Source of the DNA: Sphingopyxis sp. BSN-002
Lineage (GTDB): Bacteria > Pseudomonadota > Alphaproteobacteria > Sphingomonadales > Sphingomonadaceae
Direction of reading: 5' to 3'
Assembly (NCBI RefSeq): GCF_022024275.1
Contig: NZ_CP091804.1
Span: 682,001-746,000 of the forward strand
Length of the DNA stretch: 64,000 bases
Shown here: positions 24,409 to 32,392 of the stretch, piece by piece
Position numbering within the stretch: the stretch's first letter is position 1
Layout: every line of letters begins with the position of its first letter
Made by a program: the position numbers and the translations under genes
Notes under the pieces: generated by a model
What the model saw: the letters and a program-made list of their open reading frames with translations, nothing else
The model's database searches: none
Told to the model about the DNA's origin: nothing

Positions 24409-25415
24409 TCCCCGCCAAGGATATCGTCATCCTGCCGGTCGGGGACGAGTGGCCGCATGCCCCCGAAACCGACGCGCATTGGCAGGAAAGCGTCGTGCTC
24501 TGTTTTCAGGACATCGAACAGGGATTGGGCGGTTTCATCCGGATCGGGCACCATCCGAACCTCGGCACCGGCAATTGCACCTTCGGCGTCGTGGCGCCGG
24601 GCATCGGCTACAACCGCTCGCGGATCGACGTGCCGATGCGCGAGGGCGACCGCTTCACGAACGGCTTCGCAATCGACGGCTTCCTGACCGCGACCTTCGA
24701 CAGCGCGACCAATCGCTGGGTCGCCGAGGACGGCGACTGCGCGCTCGACCTGCACGTCGAAAACCTGCACCCCCACTATGACGCCTGGGCTCTCTCGGGC
24801 CTGACCGGCGGCTTTCGCGAGAAGTTCGCGGCGATGCATACCGAGGTTGCGGGGCGCGTGCGCGGAACGATGCGGATCGGCGACCGGACATGGGCGGTCG
24901 ACGGCTTCGGCCACCGCGACCATAGCTGGGGGGTGCGCAAGCATGACGATCCCGAGGCGGCGCTCGCGACCTTCTTCTGGCTCGTCGGCTCGTTCGGTCC
25001 CGAGCTCATTTTCAGCATGAGCGAGTCGATCACCTTTTCGGGCAAGCGCAACCGCACCGGCTTCGTGATCCGCGACGGCGAGCTCGCCCGGCCGATCACG
25101 CAGGATGCGCGCTTCGGCGTGACGCTCGACGGCATGACGATGCGCGATGCGCGCGTGACCTTCGACGCCGGCGCGCTTGGCGCCCACACGGTCGAACTCG
25201 AAGGCCTGGGCAATGTCCTCCTCGGCATGGGTGGGCGCTATCTCGAGGTCGGCATGCCGGCACGCGGGCACTGGAACGGCCGCACCGGCGGAGTTCACCT
25301 CAGCACGATGTTCAACGCGCGCGGAGGAACCGGCCAGCCGCCGATGCTGTTCGGCACCTCACCCGCCAACGGACTTTACCGCACGCAGGCCTTTCAGGAC
25401 GTGCGAAGACCCTAG
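24405..25415 (+). CDS. AttH/CrtC-like lipocalin-fold protein (DUF7064/7065 type)
   Basis: A 336-residue protein resembling AttH and hydroxyneurosporene-synthase-like proteins (two calycin-like beta barrels). Diagnostic pieces are ESVVLCFQD near the N-terminus, GNCTFGVVAP, and the central GFGHRDHSWGVR, the invariant region of this family. Members are associated with isoprenoid, carotenoid or sterol modification and may hydrate double bonds or bind lipids. No signal peptide is seen. It shares an operon with the upstream kinase (ATGA overlap) and ends in a 4-base overlap with the convergent EthD gene. Confidence 0.8.
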   Translation: MIPAKDIVILPVGDEWPHAPETDAHWQESVVLCFQDIEQGLGGFIRIGHHPNLGTGNCTFGVVAPGIGYNRSRIDVPMREGDRFTNGFAIDGFLTATFDSATNRWVAEDGDCALDLHVENLHPHYDAWALSGLTGGFREKFAAMHTEVAGRVRGTMRIGDRTWAVDGFGHRDHSWGVRKHDDPEAALATFFWLVGSFGPELIFSMSESITFSGKRNRTGFVIRDGELARPITQDARFGVTLDGMTMRDARVTFDAGALGAHTVELEGLGNVLLGMGGRYLEVGMPARGHWNGRTGGVHLSTMFNARGGTGQPPMLFGTSPANGLYRTQAFQDVRRP

Positions 25416-25783
25416 TCGCCGACGATCGTGTGCGAACGGGCGAAGAAGATCGGCGAGCGCGCAAGGTCGATGAAACGCTGCTCGTCCTCGAACAGCTCGC
25501 GATTGGCATCGCGCCGCGCCGGATCGTTGCCGCCGCCGAGCAGGTCGGCCTCGCTGTTCCAGCCGAGTTCGGCGACACCATCGAAGGGCTGATCGGCCAG
25601 CCGCCCCTTGAGCAGCGCCCCGAGCACAGGATCGTCGAGCCGGTGATGCTGACGGTAGAGCGCGAGCCCGATCGTCGGCGCATGGCGCGCGACCAGCGGC
25701 GCGTGCGTTTCCAGCCAATAAGTCTGGAACTCGTCAAGACCGAGCGACGGCAGCCGGTGAAGGCAGAAGAGCATCCGGATCAT
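25412..25783 (-). CDS. EthD-domain protein
   Basis: A 123-residue ferredoxin-like-fold protein of the EthD family. The start IRMLFCLHRLPSLGLDEFQTYWLETHAPLV, seen in pieces as LFCLHR and YWLETHAPLV, is the characteristic EthD segment. EthD proteins accompany cytochrome P450 systems (for instance in ethyl tert-butyl ether degradation) and may be accessory or dehydratase-like enzymes. It starts nine bases after the stop of a P450 gene, matching that association. Confidence 0.88.
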   Translation of the reverse strand: MIRMLFCLHRLPSLGLDEFQTYWLETHAPLVARHAPTIGLALYRQHHRLDDPVLGALLKGRLADQPFDGVAELGWNSEADLLGGGNDPARRDANRELFEDEQRFIDLARSPIFFARSHTIVGD

Positions 25784-25792
25784 GGGGCGACC

Positions 25793-27046
25793 CTATCGCG
25801 TCTTGTAGGCGATCGGCAAACGCTTCAGCCCGCTGACGAAGTTCGAGGCGACCCATGCCGGATCGCCTGCGAGTTCGATCGCATCGATCCGCGCGAGCAA
25901 CTCCTCGAAAAAGATGCGGATTTCCATCTTGGCCAGATGCTGGCCGAGGCAGAGGTGCGGGCCATAGCCGAAACCGAGGTGCCGGTTCGGCGGCCGCGAC
26001 AGGTCGAAACGGAACGGGTCGGTAAAGGCGTCGGCGTCGCGATTGGCCGAGGGATAGCACATCATCAGATGGTCCCCTGCCCGGATCGTCTTTCCGCGCA
26101 GGTCGTAATCCTCGACCGCGGTGCGGAAGAAATGCTTCACCGGGGTGACCCAGCGCACCATCTCGTCGACGCCGCCCGCGGCAAGGATCGCGGGATCGGC
26201 ACGCAGTCGCTCCATCTCGGCCGGGTTCTGCAGCAACGCGAGCAGCCCGCCCGCGATCGTCGAACTGGTCGTGTCATGCCCCGCGGTCGCGATGATGATG
26301 TAATAGGACATCAGCTCGAGCGTGCCGATCGGTTCTCCGTCGACCTCTGCAGTCGACAGCAGCGTTGCGATATCGTCCGACGGATCGCGGCGCCGCGCCT
26401 CGGTCAGCTCGGCGAAATAGTCGGTAAAACCCTTGATCGTCGTCGCCAGATCGGGCTTCGGCCCCTTGCGGATATCGGGATCGTCGGGGCCGAAAATATC
26501 TCGCGTCAGCACGAGCATCCGCGCCTCGTCCTCGGCCGGGACGCCAAGGATGCGCATGATGACGCGGAGCGGGTACCAGACCGCGACGTCGTCGACGAAT
26601 TCGCAGGCGCCGCCGCGCTCGACCATCTGACCGACGAAATGCCGCGCAAGCGCACGCAGATCCTCTTCGATCGCCTTCAGCCGCCCCGGCATGAACCACG
26701 CCTGCGTCAGCTTGCGGTGCGCCATGTGATCGCGGCCGTCCATATGGACGATGTCGCGCAGCATCAGCGCGCTGCCGCCGGTGAGCTTGCGCACCTGCTC
26801 CTCGACCGAGACCGGCCGAAGCATCATTCGCGGCGCGTTCAGGAATTGCGCGGCGTTCCGCTCCACGTCCTGAATGTCCGCGAACCGGGTGACGCTCCAG
26901 AAGGGACGATAATCCGCGGGCTCGGTCCAGTGGACCGGATCCTCCTCCCGCAGCCGGGCAAAGAGCCGGTCATAGGCGTCCGGATCGGCGTAGGTCGCGG
27001 GTGCGACGATCGCGTCGTCGTCGATAGGCGGCGCGATCGTGGCCAT
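25793..27046 (-). CDS. Cytochrome P450, second copy
   Basis: A 417-residue soluble P450. The oxygen-activating helix is IATAGHDTTSSTIAGG, the ExxR equivalent is EMVRWVTPVKH, and the heme loop FGYGPHLCLGQHLA puts the thiolate at Cys366. It starts MATIAPPIDDDAIV; the ATG shares one base with the TonB receptor stop, so translation is coupled. It is only distantly similar to the P450 at 6498 by inspection. With an outer-membrane receptor upstream and EthD downstream, it likely performs an early hydroxylation of the imported compound. Redox partners are absent from the window. Confidence 0.95.
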   Translation of the reverse strand: MATIAPPIDDDAIVAPATYADPDAYDRLFARLREEDPVHWTEPADYRPFWSVTRFADIQDVERNAAQFLNAPRMMLRPVSVEEQVRKLTGGSALMLRDIVHMDGRDHMAHRKLTQAWFMPGRLKAIEEDLRALARHFVGQMVERGGACEFVDDVAVWYPLRVIMRILGVPAEDEARMLVLTRDIFGPDDPDIRKGPKPDLATTIKGFTDYFAELTEARRRDPSDDIATLLSTAEVDGEPIGTLELMSYYIIIATAGHDTTSSTIAGGLLALLQNPAEMERLRADPAILAAGGVDEMVRWVTPVKHFFRTAVEDYDLRGKTIRAGDHLMMCYPSANRDADAFTDPFRFDLSRPPNRHLGFGYGPHLCLGQHLAKMEIRIFFEELLARIDAIELAGDPAWVASNFVSGLKRLPIAYKTR

Positions 27047-29367
27047 CAGAAGTTGAACCCGACGCGCACGCCATAGGTTGCCGGCGGCGCCGCACGCGCA
27101 TTGCGGACAAGGCCGCTGATCGGCAGGCCGCTGTCGAAATATTTCTCGTCGGTGATGTTCGCCGCGAACAGCGACACCAGCCAGCGATCGTCGGGCGCGG
27201 TATAGGTCAGGCTGGCGTCGACAAGCTGCATGCTCCGCGCGGTCGCGCCGCCCGTGCCGGTCAGATTCTCGGCATCGAAATAATAGCCGTCGTTGTGCGA
27301 CGCATCGACCGACAGCTTCAGTTCGCCGTCGCCGACCGGATATTTGACGTCGGCGCCGATCGACAGCACGAACTTCGGAGCGCCGGCGAGCCGGTTGCCC
27401 TTGATGAAGAGCACCCCTGCCCCGCCCGCCGATTGCACGTCGCGGTCGTAGCTGGTGTCGAGCACCAGCCCGTTCGAGCGCAGCGTGAACATCGGCGACA
27501 CCTGCCACAGCAGGTCATATTGCGCGCCGGTGATCTTGGCACCGGTGCCGTTGACGAGGATGTTCGATCCGCTCGCCGAGTCCGTATAGGCGATATGGAT
27601 ATTGCCATAGTCGTAGTGGAAGGCGCCGAGATTGAGCCGCGCGTCGGGCGACAGGCGGATTTTCGCGCCGCCCTCGAACGAGGTGATCGTCTCGGGCGTC
27701 ACGCCGGGGCTGAGAAGGTTGGTGTTCGAGAGCGTCGCGCCCTTGAACCCGGTCGAAACCCCGGCGTAGAGCAGCAGGTCGCCGGTGTCATACTGGATAC
27801 GGCCGGTATAGGTGAACTTCGATCCCTTGAGCACCTGCCGCCCCTGGTTCGGGGTACCGAACACGTTGCGCGGGTCGGTCAGCGAGATGAAGTCGTTGCT
27901 GGTATATTTCTCGTCGGTGTAGCGGCCGCCGGCGGTGACGCTGAGCCGCTCGGTGATCGGCACGGTGATCTGGCCGAAGCCGGCGACCGATTTGTTCTGC
28001 CAGCGGTTGTCGGCGGTCAGCGCCGACAGCGGCGGCAGGTCGCCGGTGAGCAGGACGTCGCCGGCGGCGTCGAGATAGACGACACCCGCGATCCACTGAA
28101 CGGGCGAATCCACCGATGCGATCTGGAACTCCTGCTGCCAGGTCCGCGACGGGAAATCGCCGGTGAAGCCGACCGATCCGCCCTGGAAACCGACCGGATA
28201 GCTTGTCGGGTCAGCGAACAACACTTCGGTCGCCGACAGCGATTGCGCCGTCTGATATGCGGTCAGCGAACTCAGCTCGACCGAACCGAGGTCGAGCGTG
28301 GCCTTCGCCGAATAGGTCTCCGTATTGAGCTGCACGAACGATCCCGCCGGTCCCGGACGCAGGACACCGCGCGTCGAACCATTTGCTTCATTGTCATAGG
28401 TCGCGCCGTGCTTGGTGCTGAAGCGCAGGTTTGCAGCCGCGGTCATCGCATCGCCGGCGGAAACGCCGAAGCTTTGCAGCAGCCCGGCATAATAGAGCTG
28501 CGACCCGTTGAGCCCGGTGCCGCCGACGTCGATGTCCAGCCCGACCGCCTGATAGCCCTGCCCCGACCGATCGTCGGATTCGAAATGCTGCGCACGCAGC
28601 ACCAGATTGAACTGTTCGGACGGCTTGAAGACGAGGACCGCCCCGATCGACTTGGAATCGCGGTCGTAGAAGTCGTCGTTCGTGGCCCCGACGCCCGGCG
28701 CATTCAGATTCCGGATATAGCCGTCGCGCTTGCGGATCGACCCGTTGACCGAGAAAGCGAACATGTCGCCAAGCCCGCCCGAAATGATCCCCGACGCTTC
28801 GCGATTGTCGTAATTGCCGTAACCGGCGCGGAAGCGGCCCGAGATCGGATCGCCCGGTCGCGGCGTCTTCGTCGTCACGACGATCGCACCGCCGGTCGCG
28901 TTGCGGCCGTAAAGCGCACCCTGCGGCCCTTCGAGGACCTGGACCTGTTCGACATTGTCGAGGTCGAAGGCCGCGCTCGTCAGCGTCGAGATATAGACCC
29001 CGTCGACATAGGTCGCGACGCTGGCCGCCTGCCCCGCCCCGGTGACGGTCGAGCCGACGCCGCGGATGAAGGGCGTGACGTTGCTCGCCTGATTCTGGAC
29101 GGTCAGCGACGGCGTCAGCTTCGGCAGGTCTTGCAGGGTCGAGACGTTGCGCGCCTCGAGCACTTCGGGCTCGACGGCGGTCACCACAACGGGAACTTTC
29201 TGGAGGTTCTCGGACCGGCGCTGCGCGGTCACGACGATATCGACCAAGCCCCCGCTGTCGGTCGTCGTACCGCCTTCCGCGGCCGGCGCCGGAGACTCCT
29301 CCGCCCAAGCCGGCGAAACGCTCACAGTGGCGATGGCGACACTGGCCATCAGAACAGCCTTACGCAT
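27046..29367 (-). CDS. TonB-dependent outer-membrane receptor
   Basis: A 773-residue TonB-dependent transporter. A signal peptide of about 22 residues ends ...SPAWA before EES. The TonB-box/plug start is GLVDIVVTAQRRSENLQKVPV, followed by plug motifs NQASNVTPFIRGVGS and LEGPQGALYGRNATGGAI. The beta-barrel ends with the aromatic terminal strand VRVGFNF. This type, without a siderophore-synthesis neighbourhood, is common in sphingomonads for uptake of organic substrates. The start at 29367 is supported by GGAGGGAGACG. It leads the TonB receptor-P450-EthD operon, and its promoter region carries both operator families found in the window. Confidence 0.95.
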   Translation of the reverse strand: MRKAVLMASVAIATVSVSPAWAEESPAPAAEGGTTTDSGGLVDIVVTAQRRSENLQKVPVVVTAVEPEVLEARNVSTLQDLPKLTPSLTVQNQASNVTPFIRGVGSTVTGAGQAASVATYVDGVYISTLTSAAFDLDNVEQVQVLEGPQGALYGRNATGGAIVVTTKTPRPGDPISGRFRAGYGNYDNREASGIISGGLGDMFAFSVNGSIRKRDGYIRNLNAPGVGATNDDFYDRDSKSIGAVLVFKPSEQFNLVLRAQHFESDDRSGQGYQAVGLDIDVGGTGLNGSQLYYAGLLQSFGVSAGDAMTAAANLRFSTKHGATYDNEANGSTRGVLRPGPAGSFVQLNTETYSAKATLDLGSVELSSLTAYQTAQSLSATEVLFADPTSYPVGFQGGSVGFTGDFPSRTWQQEFQIASVDSPVQWIAGVVYLDAAGDVLLTGDLPPLSALTADNRWQNKSVAGFGQITVPITERLSVTAGGRYTDEKYTSNDFISLTDPRNVFGTPNQGRQVLKGSKFTYTGRIQYDTGDLLLYAGVSTGFKGATLSNTNLLSPGVTPETITSFEGGAKIRLSPDARLNLGAFHYDYGNIHIAYTDSASGSNILVNGTGAKITGAQYDLLWQVSPMFTLRSNGLVLDTSYDRDVQSAGGAGVLFIKGNRLAGAPKFVLSIGADVKYPVGDGELKLSVDASHNDGYYFDAENLTGTGGATARSMQLVDASLTYTAPDDRWLVSLFAANITDEKYFDSGLPISGLVRNARAAPPATYGVRVGFNF

Positions 29368-29449
29368 CTTCGTCTCCCTCCAGATCGCGAAGCTTTTCGC
29401 TTCATCTTTCTGCTTGCCAGTCCGCGCCACAGTAGCGCATATCCCGACA

Positions 29450-29471
29450 CGACAAAAATAGATATTCGTCG
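29450..29471. promoter_or_regulatory. 22-bp palindromic operator, family 1, site C
   Basis: CGACaAAAA from 29450 faces TATTcGTCG to 29471 across TAGA. It is the third match to the GACRAAAA-N4-TWTTYGTC pattern. It lies in the divergent gap between the TonB receptor and the molybdopterin oxidoreductase. For the rightward promoter, a TATTTT hexamer at 29472-29477 would be a -10 placed just after the palindrome, the same geometry as at the other two sites. Confidence 0.65.
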
Positions 29472-29494
29472 TATTTTATTCTGTCAACCGGGAT

Positions 29495-29512
29495 TTTAAA
29501 TGCTCATTTAAA
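29495..29512. promoter_or_regulatory. 18-bp palindromic operator, family 2, single site
   Basis: TTTAAATG, CT, CATTTAAA form a perfect 8-2-8 palindrome. Near-identical copies occur as a tandem pair at 39095 and 39119. It lies 24 bases downstream of the family 1 palindrome and 31 bases before the molybdopterin oxidoreductase ATG, so bound protein would block that promoter or its early transcript region. Confidence 0.7.
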
Positions 29513-29542
29513 CGGGTGATTCCACGGGTTTTCGGCGAATGG

Positions 29543-31708
29543 ATGGAGAGTAAATTGGCTAGCGAAGCCCCGATTCGAACCGAGACGACAAGCTTTTGTC
29601 GGCTGTGCGAGGCCTTTTGCGGCACCGTGATCGCGATCGAGGATGGCCGACCGGTCAAACTCTCCCCCGACCGCGACAATCCGCACACGCAGGGGCATAT
29701 CTGCGTCAAGGGTGCGGCGATCGTCGACGTCGCGAACGATCCCGACCGCGTGCTGCGACCGTTGAAACGCATCGGCGGTCCCGGCGAATTCGCCGAGGTA
29801 TCGTGGGACGAAGCCCTCGACGATATCACCGCGCGACTGAAGGCGATCATCGACACCGACGGGCCGGAGGCGGTCGCGACCTATTTCGGCAATCCCGGCG
29901 CCTTTTCGACCGACACTTTCATGTCGAGCCAGTGGTTCCTGCAACGGATCGGGAGCACCAAATTCTATGCGGCGGGATCGCAGGACAGTACCTCGCGCCA
30001 CCTCGCGAGCTGGATCCTCTATGGCGTCGCCTTTCGCAACGCGATTCCCGACCTGCCGCATTGCGATTTCCTGATCATAACGGGCGCCAACCCTTTGGTA
30101 TCGCACGGTGGCCTGCTCACCGCGCCGCGGATGCGACACGACCTCGACGCCATTGCCGAACGCGGGCGCGTGATCGTGATCGACCCGCGCCGGACCGAAA
30201 CCGCGAAGCGTTACGAGCATGTCGCGATCCAGCCCGATGCCGACGCGTGGCTTCACGCGGCAATGCTCAAGGTGATGATCGGCGCGGAGGTCGTCGACGA
30301 AGCCTTCCTCGCCGCGCATTGCACCGGCTGGGACGATCTGCGCGATGCCGTAATGCAGGTCGATCTCGACGAGGCGACAGCGGCCACCGGCGTCCCGCGC
30401 GGCACCATCGAACAACTTGCACTCGACTTCGCCGCCGCGCCGCGTGCCGCGATGTACGGCCGCGTCGGCCTGTGCCGTGGCCGCTTCTCGACGATTGCCA
30501 ACCTGCTGCTCGACGCGATCAACATTGCCGGCGGCAAGTTCGGCAAGCCGGGCGGGTCGACCTTCGGCGCCTTTCCGCTCGCCGAAGGCGCCGAACCGCT
30601 GTCGGGCTATGGCGAGCATCGCACGCGCATCGGCGACCTGCCGGTCGTTGCGGGCCTGATGCCGGCCGCTGCGCTGCCCGACGACATATTGGAACCCGGC
30701 GACGGCCGGGTCCGCGCCATGATGGTCATCGCCGGCAATCCCGTCCTGTCGGCGCCGGGGGGCGAGCGGCTCGAAAGGGCACTCGAGTCGCTCGCCCTCC
30801 TCTTCTCGGTCGATCTCTATGTGACCGAGACGAACCGCTTCGCGCACTATATCCTGCCCGCCGCCACCTTCCTCGAAAAGGACGATATTCCGCTGATCGG
30901 GCTGTCGCACATGGTGCGGCCCTATATCCAGTACGCCCGCGCCGCGGTGCCGCCGATGGGCGAGGCACGCGAGGAAAAGGCGATTTTCGACGATCTCGTC
31001 GCGCGCATGGGGCTCGGCTCGATCGCGCCGACCCCGGGCCTGCGCTGGCTGGAGCGGCAGGGCATGTCGATCACGCCGCTGACCCTCGTCGAAATCGCCC
31101 TTCGATACGGGCCGCTCGGCAAACAGCGCGGCGACGATGCGCTGAGCTTCGCGAAACTGGCGGAGATGCCGCACGGCACGATGCTCGACCTGCCGCTCAC
31201 CTATGATGGCTGGGCCGGACATATCGCCACCGAGGATCGCAAGATCCGCCTCTGGCACCCGATCGTCGCCGACGAATTCGCACGCTTCGCGGCGCAGCAG
31301 TCCCCGACCGGCAGCGATGGAAGGCTGAAGCTGTTCAGCCAGCGCAAACTCAAGTCGATGAACAGCTGGATGCACAATCCCGAAAAGCTGGCGCGATCGC
31401 AGGAGCCCGCACTGCTCGTCCACCCCGCCGACGCAGCGCGATACGGCCTCAGCGATGGCGGCCAGGCCAGCGTAGCGAACGAACATGGCGCCGTCGAAGT
31501 CGCGGTCGAAGTGACCGAAGATGTGGTCGAGGGTGCGGTCTGCTATCCGCACGGATGGGGTCACAATGGCGGCTGGCGCCATGCCAACACCCTGCCCGGC
31601 GCGAACATCAACCTGTTGCTCGGGCTCGGGCCGGAAGCGGTCGAGCTCGTCTCGGGAACGACGTTCATCGACGGCATCCCGGTAACGGTCACCCCGATCG
31701 CCGCCTGA
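29543..31708 (+). CDS. Molybdopterin (bis-MGD) oxidoreductase, second copy
   Basis: A 721-residue DMSO-reductase-superfamily protein, a distant relative of the one at 2497. Cysteines 19, 22, 26 and 54 (CRLCEAFC, then HICVKGA) bind the N-terminal 4Fe-4S cluster. Cofactor-contacting pieces are YFGNPGAFS, AAGSQDSTSRHLAS, ITGANPLVSHGG and VIAGNPVLSAPGG, and the C-terminal domain has VCYPHGWGHNGGW. No Tat signal is seen, so it is cytoplasmic. The start is uncertain: ATG 29543 has a weak ribosome site, while an in-frame TTG at 29555 follows GGAGAG. It converges end to end with the TetR gene. Confidence 0.92.
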   Translation: MESKLASEAPIRTETTSFCRLCEAFCGTVIAIEDGRPVKLSPDRDNPHTQGHICVKGAAIVDVANDPDRVLRPLKRIGGPGEFAEVSWDEALDDITARLKAIIDTDGPEAVATYFGNPGAFSTDTFMSSQWFLQRIGSTKFYAAGSQDSTSRHLASWILYGVAFRNAIPDLPHCDFLIITGANPLVSHGGLLTAPRMRHDLDAIAERGRVIVIDPRRTETAKRYEHVAIQPDADAWLHAAMLKVMIGAEVVDEAFLAAHCTGWDDLRDAVMQVDLDEATAATGVPRGTIEQLALDFAAAPRAAMYGRVGLCRGRFSTIANLLLDAINIAGGKFGKPGGSTFGAFPLAEGAEPLSGYGEHRTRIGDLPVVAGLMPAAALPDDILEPGDGRVRAMMVIAGNPVLSAPGGERLERALESLALLFSVDLYVTETNRFAHYILPAATFLEKDDIPLIGLSHMVRPYIQYARAAVPPMGEAREEKAIFDDLVARMGLGSIAPTPGLRWLERQGMSITPLTLVEIALRYGPLGKQRGDDALSFAKLAEMPHGTMLDLPLTYDGWAGHIATEDRKIRLWHPIVADEFARFAAQQSPTGSDGRLKLFSQRKLKSMNSWMHNPEKLARSQEPALLVHPADAARYGLSDGGQASVANEHGAVEVAVEVTEDVVEGAVCYPHGWGHNGGWRHANTLPGANINLLLGLGPEAVELVSGTTFIDGIPVTVTPIAA

Positions 31709-32308
31709 TCAGCGCGCCATCACCGTCGGCGCCAGAAAGTCGCGGACCAGCGCATCCATTCCGGCACGATCGTCGAGATCCTCGGCGGGACGCTGGAGCA
31801 GCGCGCGATAGACGAAGCTCAGCCACCATTCGATCCGCTCGACCGAAATATCGCCCCGCACCCGTCCCGTCGCGGCGATCCGCTCGATCACCGGCGCCCA
31901 ATAGTCGTGCATCATCCGCTCGATGACCTGCGAATGTTCGGCGAGTTCGTTGACATAACCCATTGAGCCTTCCTCGAAGAGGCCCTCGAAGATCGGCATG
32001 GCGCGAGCGGCATCGACGAGTGCGAGCACCGCCGCCGATAGCAGCGCCTCGCCCTCCAGGTCATCGGGAATATTTTCCTTCGCGCGCTCATTCACCAGCG
32101 CGCCTTCGCGGAGCAGTACTGCGGTCGCGAGCTGCTGCTTGTTCGGGAAATAATTATAGATCGTCTGGCGCGTGATCCCCGAGCCCTTCGCGACGGCTTC
32201 CATCCGCAACCGTTTGTACCCGACCTTCGCGATCACCTGATTCGCAGCGTCCAATATGCGGGCCTGCGTCCGGCGCGCGACGTCGGTTTCAAGTTCATTG
32301 TCCATCAT
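31709..32308 (-). CDS. TetR-family transcriptional regulator (TetR-1)
   Basis: A 199-residue TetR-type repressor. The N-terminal helix-turn-helix runs from ARILDAANQVIAKVGYKRLRMEAVAKGSGITRQTIYNYFPNKQQL, visible as the TRQTIYNYFPNKQQL recognition helix region. The C-terminal ligand-binding part is about 130 residues. It is divergent from the amidohydrolase gene; the gap of 84 bases holds a family 1 palindrome 26 bases from its own start. Autoregulation and control of the neighbouring genes are therefore likely. The ligand is unknown, presumably a pathway intermediate. Confidence 0.93.
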   Translation of the reverse strand: MMDNELETDVARRTQARILDAANQVIAKVGYKRLRMEAVAKGSGITRQTIYNYFPNKQQLATAVLLREGALVNERAKENIPDDLEGEALLSAAVLALVDAARAMPIFEGLFEEGSMGYVNELAEHSQVIERMMHDYWAPVIERIAATGRVRGDISVERIEWWLSFVYRALLQRPAEDLDDRAGMDALVRDFLAPTVMAR

Positions 32309-32333
32309 ATAGCCCGCAGAAAATCCCTAAATT

Positions 32334-32355
32334 TGACGAAAATGAATTTTTGTCG
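32334..32355. promoter_or_regulatory. 22-bp palindromic operator, family 1, site B
   Basis: TGACgAAAA from 32334 faces TTTTtGTCG to 32355 across TGAA. It lies between the divergent TetR-1 and amidohydrolase genes, the usual place for a TetR self-operator. TTGACG at 32333-32338 can act as the -35 for the amidohydrolase with CATTCT as -10 at a 17-base spacing. The flanking bases after the palindrome (CATTCTTCCC) resemble those at site A (CATTTCTTTCC). Confidence 0.75.
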
Positions 32356-32392
32356 CATTCTTCCCGCATAACGACATACCGGGAGATTTGTC

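Noticed and set aside
29504-31582. A 692-codon minus-strand open frame opposite the second molybdopterin enzyme
   Set aside because: It is antisense to a well-supported gene and shows no recognisable fold or ribosome site.
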